Below, piece after piece: positions 20,229 through 31,700 of a stretch of 56,575 bases of DNA. The notes under the pieces were generated by a model. That model was given only the letters and a program-made list of their open reading frames with translations, ran no database searches and was not told where the DNA came from. The DNA comes from Davidsoniella eucalypti. Taxonomy: Eukaryota > Ascomycota > Sordariomycetes > Microascales > Ceratocystidaceae. How positions within the stretch are numbered: the stretch's first letter is position 1; each line of letters begins with the position of its first letter. The stretch lies in the NCBI GenBank assembly GCA_004009845.1, contig RMBW01000147.1:1-56575 (forward strand), in the 5' to 3' direction. The position numbers were made by a program, and so were the translations under genes.

Positions 20229-20583
20229 ATAGGGGCAAACAGCGACGGTGTTTGGACAAAGAAGAGGGGAAAGCAAGCGGATGGCTTGGACAGAGGAGAG
20301 GGCAAGCGGACGGCTTGGACAGAAGTGAATACAGCGAGCAGATGCTCGGACAAAGGGGCAAGCGGATGCTTGGACAAGATAAAGAAGTTATCGGTCTCAA
20401 AATGAGACGATATACGAGGAGTTGCGAAGAAAACTGGTCGTAAAAGAATGATTCGATTGAGACCGATGAAGGAGAAAGAGAAACTAAGACTAATAATCGG
20501 CGGGAATAGGTCCCTACTTATAGCCGATTCTAGTACTGACAAGGAATGCCTTGGCTAACCTTACTAGGCCTTAGTCACTTACA
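20229..20583 (-). mobile_element. E5 5' LTR and leader
   Basis: The LTR lies at 20403-20583 (181 bp, close to the E2 LTR) and the leader at 20229-20402. The self-primer is at 20467-20457 and its site at 20400-20390. Five leader hairpins are visible: CAAACA/TGTTTG, three with CAAGC/GCTTG, and CGAGC/GCTCG with a loop differing from E2. The outer flank is ATTAC (20584-20588), that is GTAAT in the element's own orientation. It is inserted in the E6 leader. Confidence 0.88.
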
Positions 20584-20588
20584 ATTAC

Positions 20589-20999
20589 TCTCCTAGTGAT
20601 CACTTGTTTCCCTTTGAACTCCTGCCTGCCTGTCCATTACATCTGGCTTGGGCTGGAATAATAGACAAATAAGGTCTGGATAGAGGTGTAACAAGCGGTC
20701 TGGCTTGGACGAGAGGATGAGCAATCAGGCTTGGAAAAAAAATAAAAAAATAAACGTAAACAAAGCAATCTGGCTTTGGCCTAAAATTTTAAAAACAATC
20801 AAAGTTATCGGTCTCAAAATGTGAGAGTATACGAGGATTGTGAAAAAAGGTATCGTATTGTTCTAAATAAGTTGAGACCGATGAAGAAGAAAGGAAACCT
20901 AAGAGTAATATCCGGAGGGAGTTGATCCCTATTTATAGTTATACCCTAGTAGCGACAAGGCATGTCTTGGCTAATACTATCAGGCCTTAGTCTCTTACA
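20589..20999 (-). mobile_element. E6: oldest LTR copy, 5' LTR and decayed leader
   Basis: The LTR lies at 20820-20999 (180 bp, TGTAAGAGAC at its start), diverged from the others. The self-primer at 20882-20872 and its site at 20817-20807 still match over 11 nt. The leader shows worn hairpins (for example CAAGC/GCTTG near 20692-20707). E6 sits at the exact end of the inverted repeat. Reading outward, CAGTG precedes its LTR and probably is its target duplication. Confidence 0.8.
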
Positions 21000-23900
21000 C
21001 ACTGTGCCATCAACGGAAGTAACCTTTCCATCCCTGGGCGTGCCCCAAAAATGAGAGACCACTCTGGACTATCCGCAACATTGAGAAGATGGTCGGAATG
21101 GGCGAGGGTTAGTGGTATAGAAATCGTAGGAGAAAGGATGGCGATAAAAACTGGAAGGTGTAACTGAGTAGAGAAACGATGTGGCCAAAGAATCACAGAG
21201 AGACTATCGATATTGGAACCCAAGAACATAACAGATAGAGGTTTGTTTGGGTTAGATGAGATCGAGAAACTCTGGAAAAGATATGACCTGGAAGTCAAGA
21301 GAAAGAAGGTGATATTTAATAAAGAAGAAAGGTTTATAGGAATAAAGAACACAAAAAGGAGGCTTTAGCATGAAAAAAAAAAGACATAGAAATTAAGCTA
21401 GAAAGCTTGCTAGGAAAATACATGTGATCTGAAAACCATGAGAAAAAAAAATTAGTATGAGAACAAGAGAAAAAGTTGCGATCTTCATGACACATAATCA
21501 ATGAAAAGTTATGAACGACGAGATTTTCTCAGTGATAGGAAAGTCATGTAAAATAAAATAAACATTGAAACTGAGATCGTCAAGATATAAGAAAAGCATA
21601 TATTGAAAGTATGAAAAGAAGACCGATAGATAACTAAATACATGAGAGTGAGATGTAGGTATTTGAAGATTTGTGTGGCATAAATAATGAAAGTAATAAT
21701 TTAAAAGGTTCCACAAGGATCTGAGAGGGAGCAATTAGACAGAGACAACTGGAAAAGCAGAATACCAACTCAAATAGAATTTGATTCTAGGAATGACAGC
21801 TGGGATGTTTCATAACGAGCTATGTTTTTGAGGATTTGATATTGAAGTTGAGCCCAAGTTTTGATTCATTTTAGAAAGTCGAATCGAACCAAGTACTATT
21901 TAGCCACCTCTTTTTTCTGACTGTGGTAGCATAGGCTCCGCTCCGGTGGGCTCTTTTTTTCTGGACGAAGTTGGGATCAGGGCATCGGCGAGAGTCTTCT
22001 GGTTCTTATTGATGTAAATACGACTTAATGATGCAGAACGAGTGTTGGATGTTTACCACATATGAATGAGTAGTGGAGGCTGTGAATAAATTGGCTTTAA
22101 AGAAGGTAGATTGTTTAATGAACATAGAGAAGAAATCACTTGGAAATATATAAGACACATAGTTTGGAAACACAAAGAGGCTATGCTATATCAAAAAGAA
22201 ACAACTAGATAGAGAGAAGGGACCACAAGCATAGCAATTGCTGACAAGGGAGGATAAAACCCGCATGATAAATAGCTTATTAAAGGGTGAGGATGAGAGA
22301 GTAATAATAGAGTTATGTAAAACTTGATCATAATTGTAGATAGTAAACTCCATGGAGAGTAAAAGAAGAATAAGCAATGTCGAAAGTCTGAGGAGAAGAT
22401 TCCAACCGAACTAAATCATGAGATGAGAATATAAAAGACTTGAAGGTCATAACGAGATTAGAAATATCAAGGGTTTCACCCGAATCTTAGGGGAAGCAAG
22501 ACCGGACAGAGAGAAAACTAAACAGACAGATCACTAACTCCAAGTTCAAGGAGTGTAAAGCAGGGCAATCTATGATAGCTGCTTGAAAGCGGGGTTTCTC
22601 CATACTGTTATGGTAATGTTGAAGCACACTATGGAAGGGCCCTCCTGGTGAAGTATCTTGATTTTAGTAGGCGTGATATGAAGATCATAGAAGAGAGAGG
22701 TGTATGAGAACCAAGAGGATAGAAAAAAGTGGAGAAATGTTCGGAGGACCTGTCATCTGGACATCATAGAAAATAATTCGATCTAGAGAGCATGTAAAGA
22801 ACATGTTGTACACAAATTAAATGGGTTACAGGAAGACCTATATTTAGACAGAAAGATGTCATATGAGAATTCTAGGAAAAATTCTTAAGGTAGCAACCAT
22901 GAGAAACAGGCGAGATTTCTATGCCATGGAATCACTAAATGATCATAAAGGTCGAGACAATATAAGTTCCAGGAGACCTATTCATAGAAGAAAAAATATT
23001 GGACCTGAGATTTTGCTATGAAAAGGAAAAGACAACCAAATATCGAAAGTTTTAAGAGTAGATTTAGGTGGAACTAAAAACACAAGTTGGTATAGATACT
23101 CATAGAACTTCAGTGTTAGATTGAAAACCACAATTTTGAACGATGACCTCAATAATAATCTAGTGAACTGGCAGAGGTGGTCGAAATAAGACTCCGATCT
23201 GTTTAAAGTATAAAAAAAGAGATAGTATAGGAAAAGAACAGAAGAAAGACAAACAGCGCGGAAAAAGAGTTTGCAAAGAGTGTGTGCTGAAGATGTCAAG
23301 ATAGGTCCTGGCCTAAGCAGAACCGAAGAGTCTTGACATTATAGTTGGATTATCAGAACATATATAATTGGCTATCTTAGGGCTCACCATACTTTCATTT
23401 CAGCAGCCTGTAGGTTAGAGGTATATATTTTTCTATTGTAGAGGGCTATGGGCCTAGTTTCATGTATATGATGATAGATATCGTTGTCCGCAAGTTTTTA
23501 ATTTCTTTTTCTTTCCTCTTTATATCTTAGTGGATCAAACTATCCTACCACAGACTGATTGTCTTGTTACCTTTCTGGATCGTTATATAACATTCTCTTA
23601 GATGAGCATTGAATAAATCACAATTTAAACAGTAGTGTAGTCAAGAATTGGCATGTCAAAGTGAGATGCAGCATAGAAGCTGGGCATCTAATGTAAGTTG
23701 GAACAAGGGAGATAGAAGATATATTCTACAGACACAATAAACGGGGCCCATAAAGAGTCTATTACACTTTTACAGGTAATACAGTAATTTATATGGGATT
23801 GGGTTTCAGTTTTTAGTCTGAAAACGGGATGACCTAATAGGACGGTAGTGATGATCTACCCTAGAAAGTAAGATTGTCTGTCTTTTTATGATTAATCAAT

Positions 23901-25571
23901 CTTATGGGGTTATGAGGATTGGGTAAATTGAGTGGTAAAAAGGACTTGATAAACTTAAGACGAAAAATACTAAAAACAAATCAAAGTGATGGAATAAGTT
24001 CATATCCCAAAAGACCATGTATGATAATGTGCCAATAGAGAAGAGTTGGCTCTAGTATGTATTGAAAAAGGCTATATTTCACCATGAGGATACCAGTTAA
24101 GCGGGTCTAAAACCCTTACAAAGGGTGTGTGATGAATAATGCTGACATACTACAGAACAAACTTACGAGAACCTGATATGAAAATTTTTCAGACATCATT
24201 GACTCTAACTCTGTAAAACCAAGATCACTGCCTGAGCTCTATGTCAGGCTTTATGAAAGGTAACTCTATCCCGTAGGCCTGTGCCATGATTTGAAACACA
24301 GTTCTAAAAGTATCATGCTGTCCGACAAGACTTATATTAGAGTTAGTAGAAGAGTAATTTATCTTGTGGTAGAATAAAAATGCTGTCGATTGAGTGTATG
24401 AATATACCGTAAAAATATCCTAAGCCTTGGTGGTATGAACATTTGTTTTCTCGTCTCAAGATGCTTGAGCCTCCTTTTGTATGCTTCACCTTATTCTACT
24501 ACCTCTTTTTTTGCCGAGGCTATAGTTATTCGGTCTACTGATTTGATCTTTGACCTTGCAGATAGTCGAATAATCTGCACCTCTCGATAGTTACTCAGTT
24601 TTCAGTTCTGTTTGAACTTCCTCTCCCCACGTTCAATATTCATTATATTATCCGTGCTTTGTTTCGCATAATTATATTTCTAATCTTATAAATATTTCTT
24701 GTGATTCGGTTTTCTATAATGTCAATGTTGTCCTATTGTCATAACACTTTGCCCTACCTCTTCTTGGAGAGAATGGCAATAGAAACCGTAAAATGGAACT
24801 TAGTAGGAACTCTTCTAGCAAAGACTTGACCCAGGAACCACGCGATGATAAGATCTAGAAACTGCAGCGAGAAAAAATGGGACATTGGAGCCGGAGAATG
24901 AGGTGAATTAGGAATTTGTGTAAGAAAGAGGTATATATTGAAGGATAATATCCTAGTAGGGAAGTTAGAGATGACGCAAAAAAGATATGACCAAAGTATT
25001 AAGGAGAGAATGGTGATATCGAAATTGAAAGAATGTAATAAATATAGACTTGTTTGGGGGAGATGAGATGCAGTAATTATACTCAACTAGGGCGGTATTT
25101 GTTTCCATCCTTTCCCTTACTATCTACAAAAGGCATCTTAAGCTTGAATCAATGATGAAAACTATATATTTATAACTGTTCAATGTAGTTATTTGAATTA
25201 CTAATTTTAGTAATTTTTGTCTTAGAAAATCAGATAATAACTAGCTTGTGTCTCGTTTGCTGGTAGACAAGCACTCCAAGTAGGGAAGGTGTGCCTTGAA
25301 GATGAGGTTACACAATCACCGCATGGCGCACTAAGACTATATGATATAGGAACGTGAATAATTTTTTTGCATATTCTAATGATTTGAATATAAAATATAG
25401 TAAAACATAAAGATCTAGTTTGAAATATACCGTTGAATTTCTACAAAATAACAGCACATGGACTTAAAATGATAACGTAACACCACAAAAAGATACAAAA
25501 TAGAACAAAAAAAAAGAGAATCGCAGCGGATAAGGTTCGAATTACCAGTTGAACTGGAGCATCGGGAATTG

Positions 25572-25644
25572 AGCCCAATGCGGGGGTCGAACCCGCAGCC
25601 TTAAGATTAAGAGTCTTACGCTCTACCGATTGAGCTAACCGGGC
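25572..25644 (-). tRNA. tRNA-Lys (CTT), left-arm copy
   Basis: The 73-nt cloverleaf has acceptor GCCCGGT with ATTGGGC (two G-T pairs), a D arm with GCTC/GAGC, anticodon stem TAAGA/TCTTA, loop CTCTTAA (anticodon CTT), and T arm GCGGG-TTCGACC-CCCGC. The discriminator base is T, as in yeast tRNA-Lys. There is no intron. It decodes AAG. It is identical to the copy at 28672-28744. Confidence 0.93.
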
Positions 25645-25709
25645 CGGGTTTTGATTACGGAAGTTTCGGCGACAATGACGATTCTCGAATCTTGCCGCAC
25701 CGGGCCGAA

Positions 25710-25725
25710 TAACCCTAACCCTAAA
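25710..25725 (-). promoter_or_regulatory. Telomere-like TTAGGG motif upstream of tRNA-Lys (left copy)
   Basis: TTTAGGGTTAGGGTTA lies about 65 bp upstream of the tRNA on its strand. Such motifs can bind Tbf1/Rap1-like proteins in fungi (general knowledge). Two repeats are too few to call a telomere scar. Confidence 0.5.
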
Positions 25726-26795
25726 CACTACGGCGTTGTATAATCTCAGTGATTCAAGTAATTGTAAGGTTTATTCAAGTCAAGTCAAGCCGGACTGGCT
25801 ATTTAGCATTCTGTCTGATGAAAACACACTCTGTTGCACCGGTCATAGTTTCTCTTGGCCTTAAAGCTAGACCCTAAAAGGTCATGGGAGATGCTTGAAT
25901 CGCGCTTCTTCAATTAGTAGTCGCCCAGGTGTTGGTCAAAGTGCTTGAACACTTTCGTCTGTCTACAATGTGCCTTTATATCGTTTCGAGATAACATTAT
26001 ATAGATATTAAATGGTGAAGCTAAAATCAAATCCAGTGGTCTGTAGAGACTGAGTTGGTGGTCCGCAAAGGGAACTTGCTGATATTAGGTAGATTTTCAA
26101 TAGTACATAAACAAAAAACTTGCCAAAGGAATCCCTATAAGTCTTACTGATATTGCTACTTTATGTTCGTTCGGACGGGAGTTCTGTGCTTGCCATGTCT
26201 TATGATACTTCCGTCGTATTCCTGCTGATGATAATTTTAACTGAAGTTTACATCCATTAGCAGAACGACACCAATTACACAAAAAAGGCACTTAGCCCCA
26301 TAAAGTTGAATGTGATCTGCTTTAAAGCTGGCAGCTGGCAAAGTGCTCATAGAGGTACATCCCTGACAAAATGTTTTAGCTCTGCAAATGAGTGGTTGTG
26401 AATATCAGATCGTACTCTTCTAGTAGTTGATGTTGTTCGTGGTGTTGAATCTGATTGTCACAACCACCCCCTCGCCGGTGCTGAAGCTTACTTCAAAGAC
26501 TGATGTATGACTACCATGCCGTGGTATTGCTGTGAAATACTAGTAGGTAGACATTCAGTAATGATTCTTTCATTCATTCGTACGGCTAACGAGCACTGGA
26601 CACCTGACATCATTTTGATGCACTATAGTGACATACGGCCATCATGTATCTTGAATTCTGTGCATAACCATGGAACTGTCGTACAGTATGTCGAGGCCGC
26701 TGACCAGTGGCCCCCACAACTCATTTCAGCATTGGACCTAGCCATCTTACATTAGTATGAAATGTACTTGAAGGGCAATCTCAAACCAATTGATT

Positions 26796-27520
26796 TATTC
26801 GTTGTTTCCTTTAAAATCTTCATAGCTCTATAGCTCCATAAGATAAATGAATTAAAAAAAAAAAAAGACCCCTAAAAACGGGTTTAAGTCTCATGGTCAA
26901 GATGTAACTAAAGCCTCCCATATCACAAAACTAGAGGATGAAGGCTGGTCTTCCGCTTCTCAAGCCAGAGCATTGGCTGCTCGCACAGCCATCAATGGCC
27001 CTCTCACCATCTGTGTTGGAGATATCAGCATCAGGCACACCCTCCGCATCTATATCGGCATTGGTGGAATGGTTCGCCATATGTAAAACACGACGAGAGG
27101 TAAGAGGACGTTCTGCGCCAGGACAGTAGACGCTCTCAGCTAACTCTTAGATCTCTACAGTTTCAAACTAGCTTAGTATACAATTAACAATACAGACCTA
27201 GGCCCACCATGTCTATATTAAATGTTCTCTTATACGAACTCAAGAACCAAGAGGACTATCTTCCCGTCAGTGCCAGAAAATGTTAACTGCATCTAGAGGT
27301 AAAGAGCATTACCCAAGTCTATAATACCACAATATATGGTAGCACGGCAAGTCAGTGAGCAACACAATACATTTGCACAGACCACCATCGTAACTAACAC
27401 GACGATGATCTAGACTAAAAATACGACCGAATTTTAGCATCATCTACCGCATACCCCATGTAAATATAAATTCCTAAGACAAAATTGTACTCTTGGGGCT
27501 CTTTGCACAAATTTGCAAAC
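26796..27520. other. Spacer of the inverted repeat (725 bp)
   Basis: This single-copy DNA lies between the arms. It begins with a 12-A tract (about 26854-26865). The part at 26930-27130 is richer in GC and has an open plus-strand frame with protein-like composition (AARTAINGPLTICVGDIS), which I do not recognise; it may be a fragment of a lost gene. The rest is AT-rich with nothing recognised. Confidence 0.6.
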
Positions 27521-28590
27521 AATCAATTGGTTTGAGATTGCCCTTCAAGTACATTTCATACTAATGTAAGATGGCTAGGTCCAATGCTGAAATGAGTTGT
27601 GGGGGCCACTGGTCAGCGGCCTCGACATACTGTACGACAGTTCCATGGTTATGCACAGAATTCAAGATACATGATGGCCGTATGTCACTATAGTGCATCA
27701 AAATGATGTCAGGTGTCCAGTGCTCGTTAGCCGTACGAATGAATGAAAGAATCATTACTGAATGTCTACCTACTAGTATTTCACAGCAATACCACGGCAT
27801 GGTAGTCATACATCAGTCTTTGAAGTAAGCTTCAGCACCGGCGAGGGGGTGGTTGTGACAATCAGATTCAACACCACGAACAACATCAACTACTAGAAGA
27901 GTACGATCTGATATTCACAACCACTCATTTGCAGAGCTAAAACATTTTGTCAGGGATGTACCTCTATGAGCACTTTGCCAGCTGCCAGCTTTAAAGCAGA
28001 TCACATTCAACTTTATGGGGCTAAGTGCCTTTTTTGTGTAATTGGTGTCGTTCTGCTAATGGATGTAAACTTCAGTTAAAATTATCATCAGCAGGAATAC
28101 GACGGAAGTATCATAAGACATGGCAAGCACAGAACTCCCGTCCGAACGAACATAAAGTAGCAATATCAGTAAGACTTATAGGGATTCCTTTGGCAAGTTT
28201 TTTGTTTATGTACTATTGAAAATCTACCTAATATCAGCAAGTTCCCTTTGCGGACCACCAACTCAGTCTCTACAGACCACTGGATTTGATTTTAGCTTCA
28301 CCATTTAATATCTATATAATGTTATCTCGAAACGATATAAAGGCACATTGTAGACAGACGAAAGTGTTCAAGCACTTTGACCAACACCTGGGCGACTACT
28401 AATTGAAGAAGCGCGATTCAAGCATCTCCCATGACCTTTTAGGGTCTAGCTTTAAGGCCAAGAGAAACTATGACCGGTGCAACAGAGTGTGTTTTCATCA
28501 GACAGAATGCTAAATAGCCAGTCCGGCTTGACTTGACTTGAATAAACCTTACAATTACTTGAATCACTGAGATTATACAACGCCGTAGTG

Positions 28591-28606
28591 TTTAGGGTTA
28601 GGGTTA
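28591..28606 (+). promoter_or_regulatory. Telomere-like TTAGGG motif upstream of tRNA-Lys (right copy)
   Basis: TTTAGGGTTAGGGTTA lies 66 bp before the tRNA start; same motif as at 25710-25725. Confidence 0.5.
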
Positions 28607-28671
28607 TTCGGCCCGGTGCGGCAAGATTCGAGAATCGTCATTGTCGCCGAAACTTCCGTAATCAAAACCCG

Positions 28672-28744
28672 GCCCGGTTAGCTCAATCGGTAGAGCGTAA
28701 GACTCTTAATCTTAAGGCTGCGGGTTCGACCCCCGCATTGGGCT
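28672..28744 (+). tRNA. tRNA-Lys (CTT), right-arm copy
   Basis: Same gene as at 25572-25644. Internal promoter boxes are visible: A box TAGCTCAATCGG and B box GGTTCGACCCC. A run of nine or more T's about 55 nt downstream (about 28800) can end Pol III transcription. Confidence 0.95.
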
Positions 28745-31700
28745 CAATTCCCGATGCTCCAGTTCAACTGGTAATTCGAACCTTATCCGCTGCGATTCTC
28801 TTTTTTTTTGTTCTATTTTGTATCTTTTTGTGGTGTTACGTTATCATTTTAAGTCCATGTGCTGTTATTTTGTAGAAATTCAACGGTATATTTCAAACTA
28901 GATCTTTATGTTTTACTATATTTTATATTCAAATCATTAGAATATGCAAAAAAATTATTCACGTTCCTATATCATATAGTCTTAGTGCGCCATGCGGTGA
29001 TTGTGTAACCTCATCTTCAAGGCACACCTTCCCTACTTGGAGTGCTTGTCTACCAGCAAACGAGACACAAGCTAGTTATTATCTGATTTTCTAAGACAAA
29101 AATTACTAAAATTAGTAATTCAAATAACTACATTGAACAGTTATAAATATATAGTTTTCATCATTGATTCAAGCTTAAGATGCCTTTTGTAGATAGTAAG
29201 GGAAAGGATGGAAACAAATACCGCCCTAGTTGAGTATAATTACTGCATCTCATCTCCCCCAAACAAGTCTATATTTATTACATTCTTTCAATTTCGATAT
29301 CACCATTCTCTCCTTAATACTTTGGTCATATCTTTTTTGCGTCATCTCTAACTTCCCTACTAGGATATTATCCTTCAATATATACCTCTTTCTTACACAA
29401 ATTCCTAATTCACCTCATTCTCCGGCTCCAATGTCCCATTTTTTCTCGCTGCAGTTTCTAGATCTTATCATCGCGTGGTTCCTGGGTCAAGTCTTTGCTA
29501 GAAGAGTTCCTACTAAGTTCCATTTTACGGTTTCTATTGCCATTCTCTCCAAGAAGAGGTAGGGCAAAGTGTTATGACAATAGGACAACATTGACATTAT
29601 AGAAAACCGAATCACAAGAAATATTTATAAGATTAGAAATATAATTATGCGAAACAAAGCACGGATAATATAATGAATATTGAACGTGGGGAGAGGAAGT
29701 TCAAACAGAACTGAAAACTGAGTAACTATCGAGAGGTGCAGATTATTCGACTATCTGCAAGGTCAAAGATCAAATCAGTAGACCGAATAACTATAGCCTC
29801 GGCAAAAAAAGAGGTAGTAGAATAAGGTGAAGCATACAAAAGGAGGCTCAAGCATCTTGAGACGAGAAAACAAATGTTCATACCACCAAGGCTTAGGATA
29901 TTTTTACGGTATATTCATACACTCAATCGACAGCATTTTTATTCTACCACAAGATAAATTACTCTTCTACTAACTCTAATATAAGTCTTGTCGGACAGCA
30001 TGATACTTTTAGAACTGTGTTTCAAATCATGGCACAGGCCTACGGGATAGAGTTACCTTTCATAAAGCCTGACATAGAGCTCAGGCAGTGATCTTGGTTT
30101 TACAGAGTTAGAGTCAATGATGTCTGAAAAATTTTCATATCAGGTTCTCGTAAGTTTGTTCTGTAGTATGTCAGCATTATTCATCACACACCCTTTGTAA
30201 GGGTTTTAGACCCGCTTAACTGGTATCCTCATGGTGAAATATAGCCTTTTTCAATACATACTAGAGCCAACTCTTCTCTATTGGCACATTATCATACATG
30301 GTCTTTTGGGATATGAACTTATTCCATCACTTTGATTTGTTTTTAGTATTTTTCGTCTTAAGTTTATCAAGTCCTTTTTACCACTCAATTTACCCAATCC
30401 TCATAACCCCATAAGATTGATTAATCATAAAAAGACAGACAATCTTACTTTCTAGGGTAGATCATCACTACCGTCCTATTAGGTCATCCCGTTTTCAGAC
30501 TAAAAACTGAAACCCAATCCCATATAAATTACTGTATTACCTGTAAAAGTGTAATAGACTCTTTATGGGCCCCGTTTATTGTGTCTGTAGAATATATCTT
30601 CTATCTCCCTTGTTCCAACTTACATTAGATGCCCAGCTTCTATGCTGCATCTCACTTTGACATGCCAATTCTTGACTACACTACTGTTTAAATTGTGATT
30701 TATTCAATGCTCATCTAAGAGAATGTTATATAACGATCCAGAAAGGTAACAAGACAATCAGTCTGTGGTAGGATAGTTTGATCCACTAAGATATAAAGAG
30801 GAAAGAAAAAGAAATTAAAAACTTGCGGACAACGATATCTATCATCATATACATGAAACTAGGCCCATAGCCCTCTACAATAGAAAAATATATACCTCTA
30901 ACCTACAGGCTGCTGAAATGAAAGTATGGTGAGCCCTAAGATAGCCAATTATATATGTTCTGATAATCCAACTATAATGTCAAGACTCTTCGGTTCTGCT
31001 TAGGCCAGGACCTATCTTGACATCTTCAGCACACACTCTTTGCAAACTCTTTTTCCGCGCTGTTTGTCTTTCTTCTGTTCTTTTCCTATACTATCTCTTT
31101 TTTTATACTTTAAACAGATCGGAGTCTTATTTCGACCACCTCTGCCAGTTCACTAGATTATTATTGAGGTCATCGTTCAAAATTGTGGTTTTCAATCTAA
31201 CACTGAAGTTCTATGAGTATCTATACCAACTTGTGTTTTTAGTTCCACCTAAATCTACTCTTAAAACTTTCGATATTTGGTTGTCTTTTCCTTTTCATAG
31301 CAAAATCTCAGGTCCAATATTTTTTCTTCTATGAATAGGTCTCCTGGAACTTATATTGTCTCGACCTTTATGATCATTTAGTGATTCCATGGCATAGAAA
31401 TCTCGCCTGTTTCTCATGGTTGCTACCTTAAGAATTTTTCCTAGAATTCTCATATGACATCTTTCTGTCTAAATATAGGTCTTCCTGTAACCCATTTAAT
31501 TTGTGTACAACATGTTCTTTACATGCTCTCTAGATCGAATTATTTTCTATGATGTCCAGATGACAGGTCCTCCGAACATTTCTCCACTTTTTTCTATCCT
31601 CTTGGTTCTCATACACCTCTCTCTTCTATGATCTTCATATCACGCCTACTAAAATCAAGATACTTCACCAGGAGGGCCCTTCCATAGTGTGCTTCAACAT

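Larger units (their letters stand above)
21000..26795 (+). repeat. Left arm of a 5.8-kb inverted repeat
   Basis: Each position x pairs with 54316 minus x in the right arm, from 21000/33316 to 26795/27521. Several stretches compared by eye are identical and the coordinate sum stays constant, so no net length difference between the arms was seen. The arm is AT-rich without recognised protein genes. It holds a tRNA-Lys gene (25572-25644, minus), a short TTAGGG-type motif (25710-25725, minus) and, at its outer end, a piece of the LINE relic. Short open frames here do not resemble known proteins. Confidence 0.95.

Noticed and set aside
21876..21891. Possible Pol III B box (GGTTCGATTCG on the minus strand) suggesting a tRNA or SINE
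   Set aside because: No A box at proper distance and no cloverleaf can be formed.
25710..25725. Telomere fusion point
   Set aside because: Only about two and a half repeats, located in a tRNA upstream region and not at the palindrome centre.
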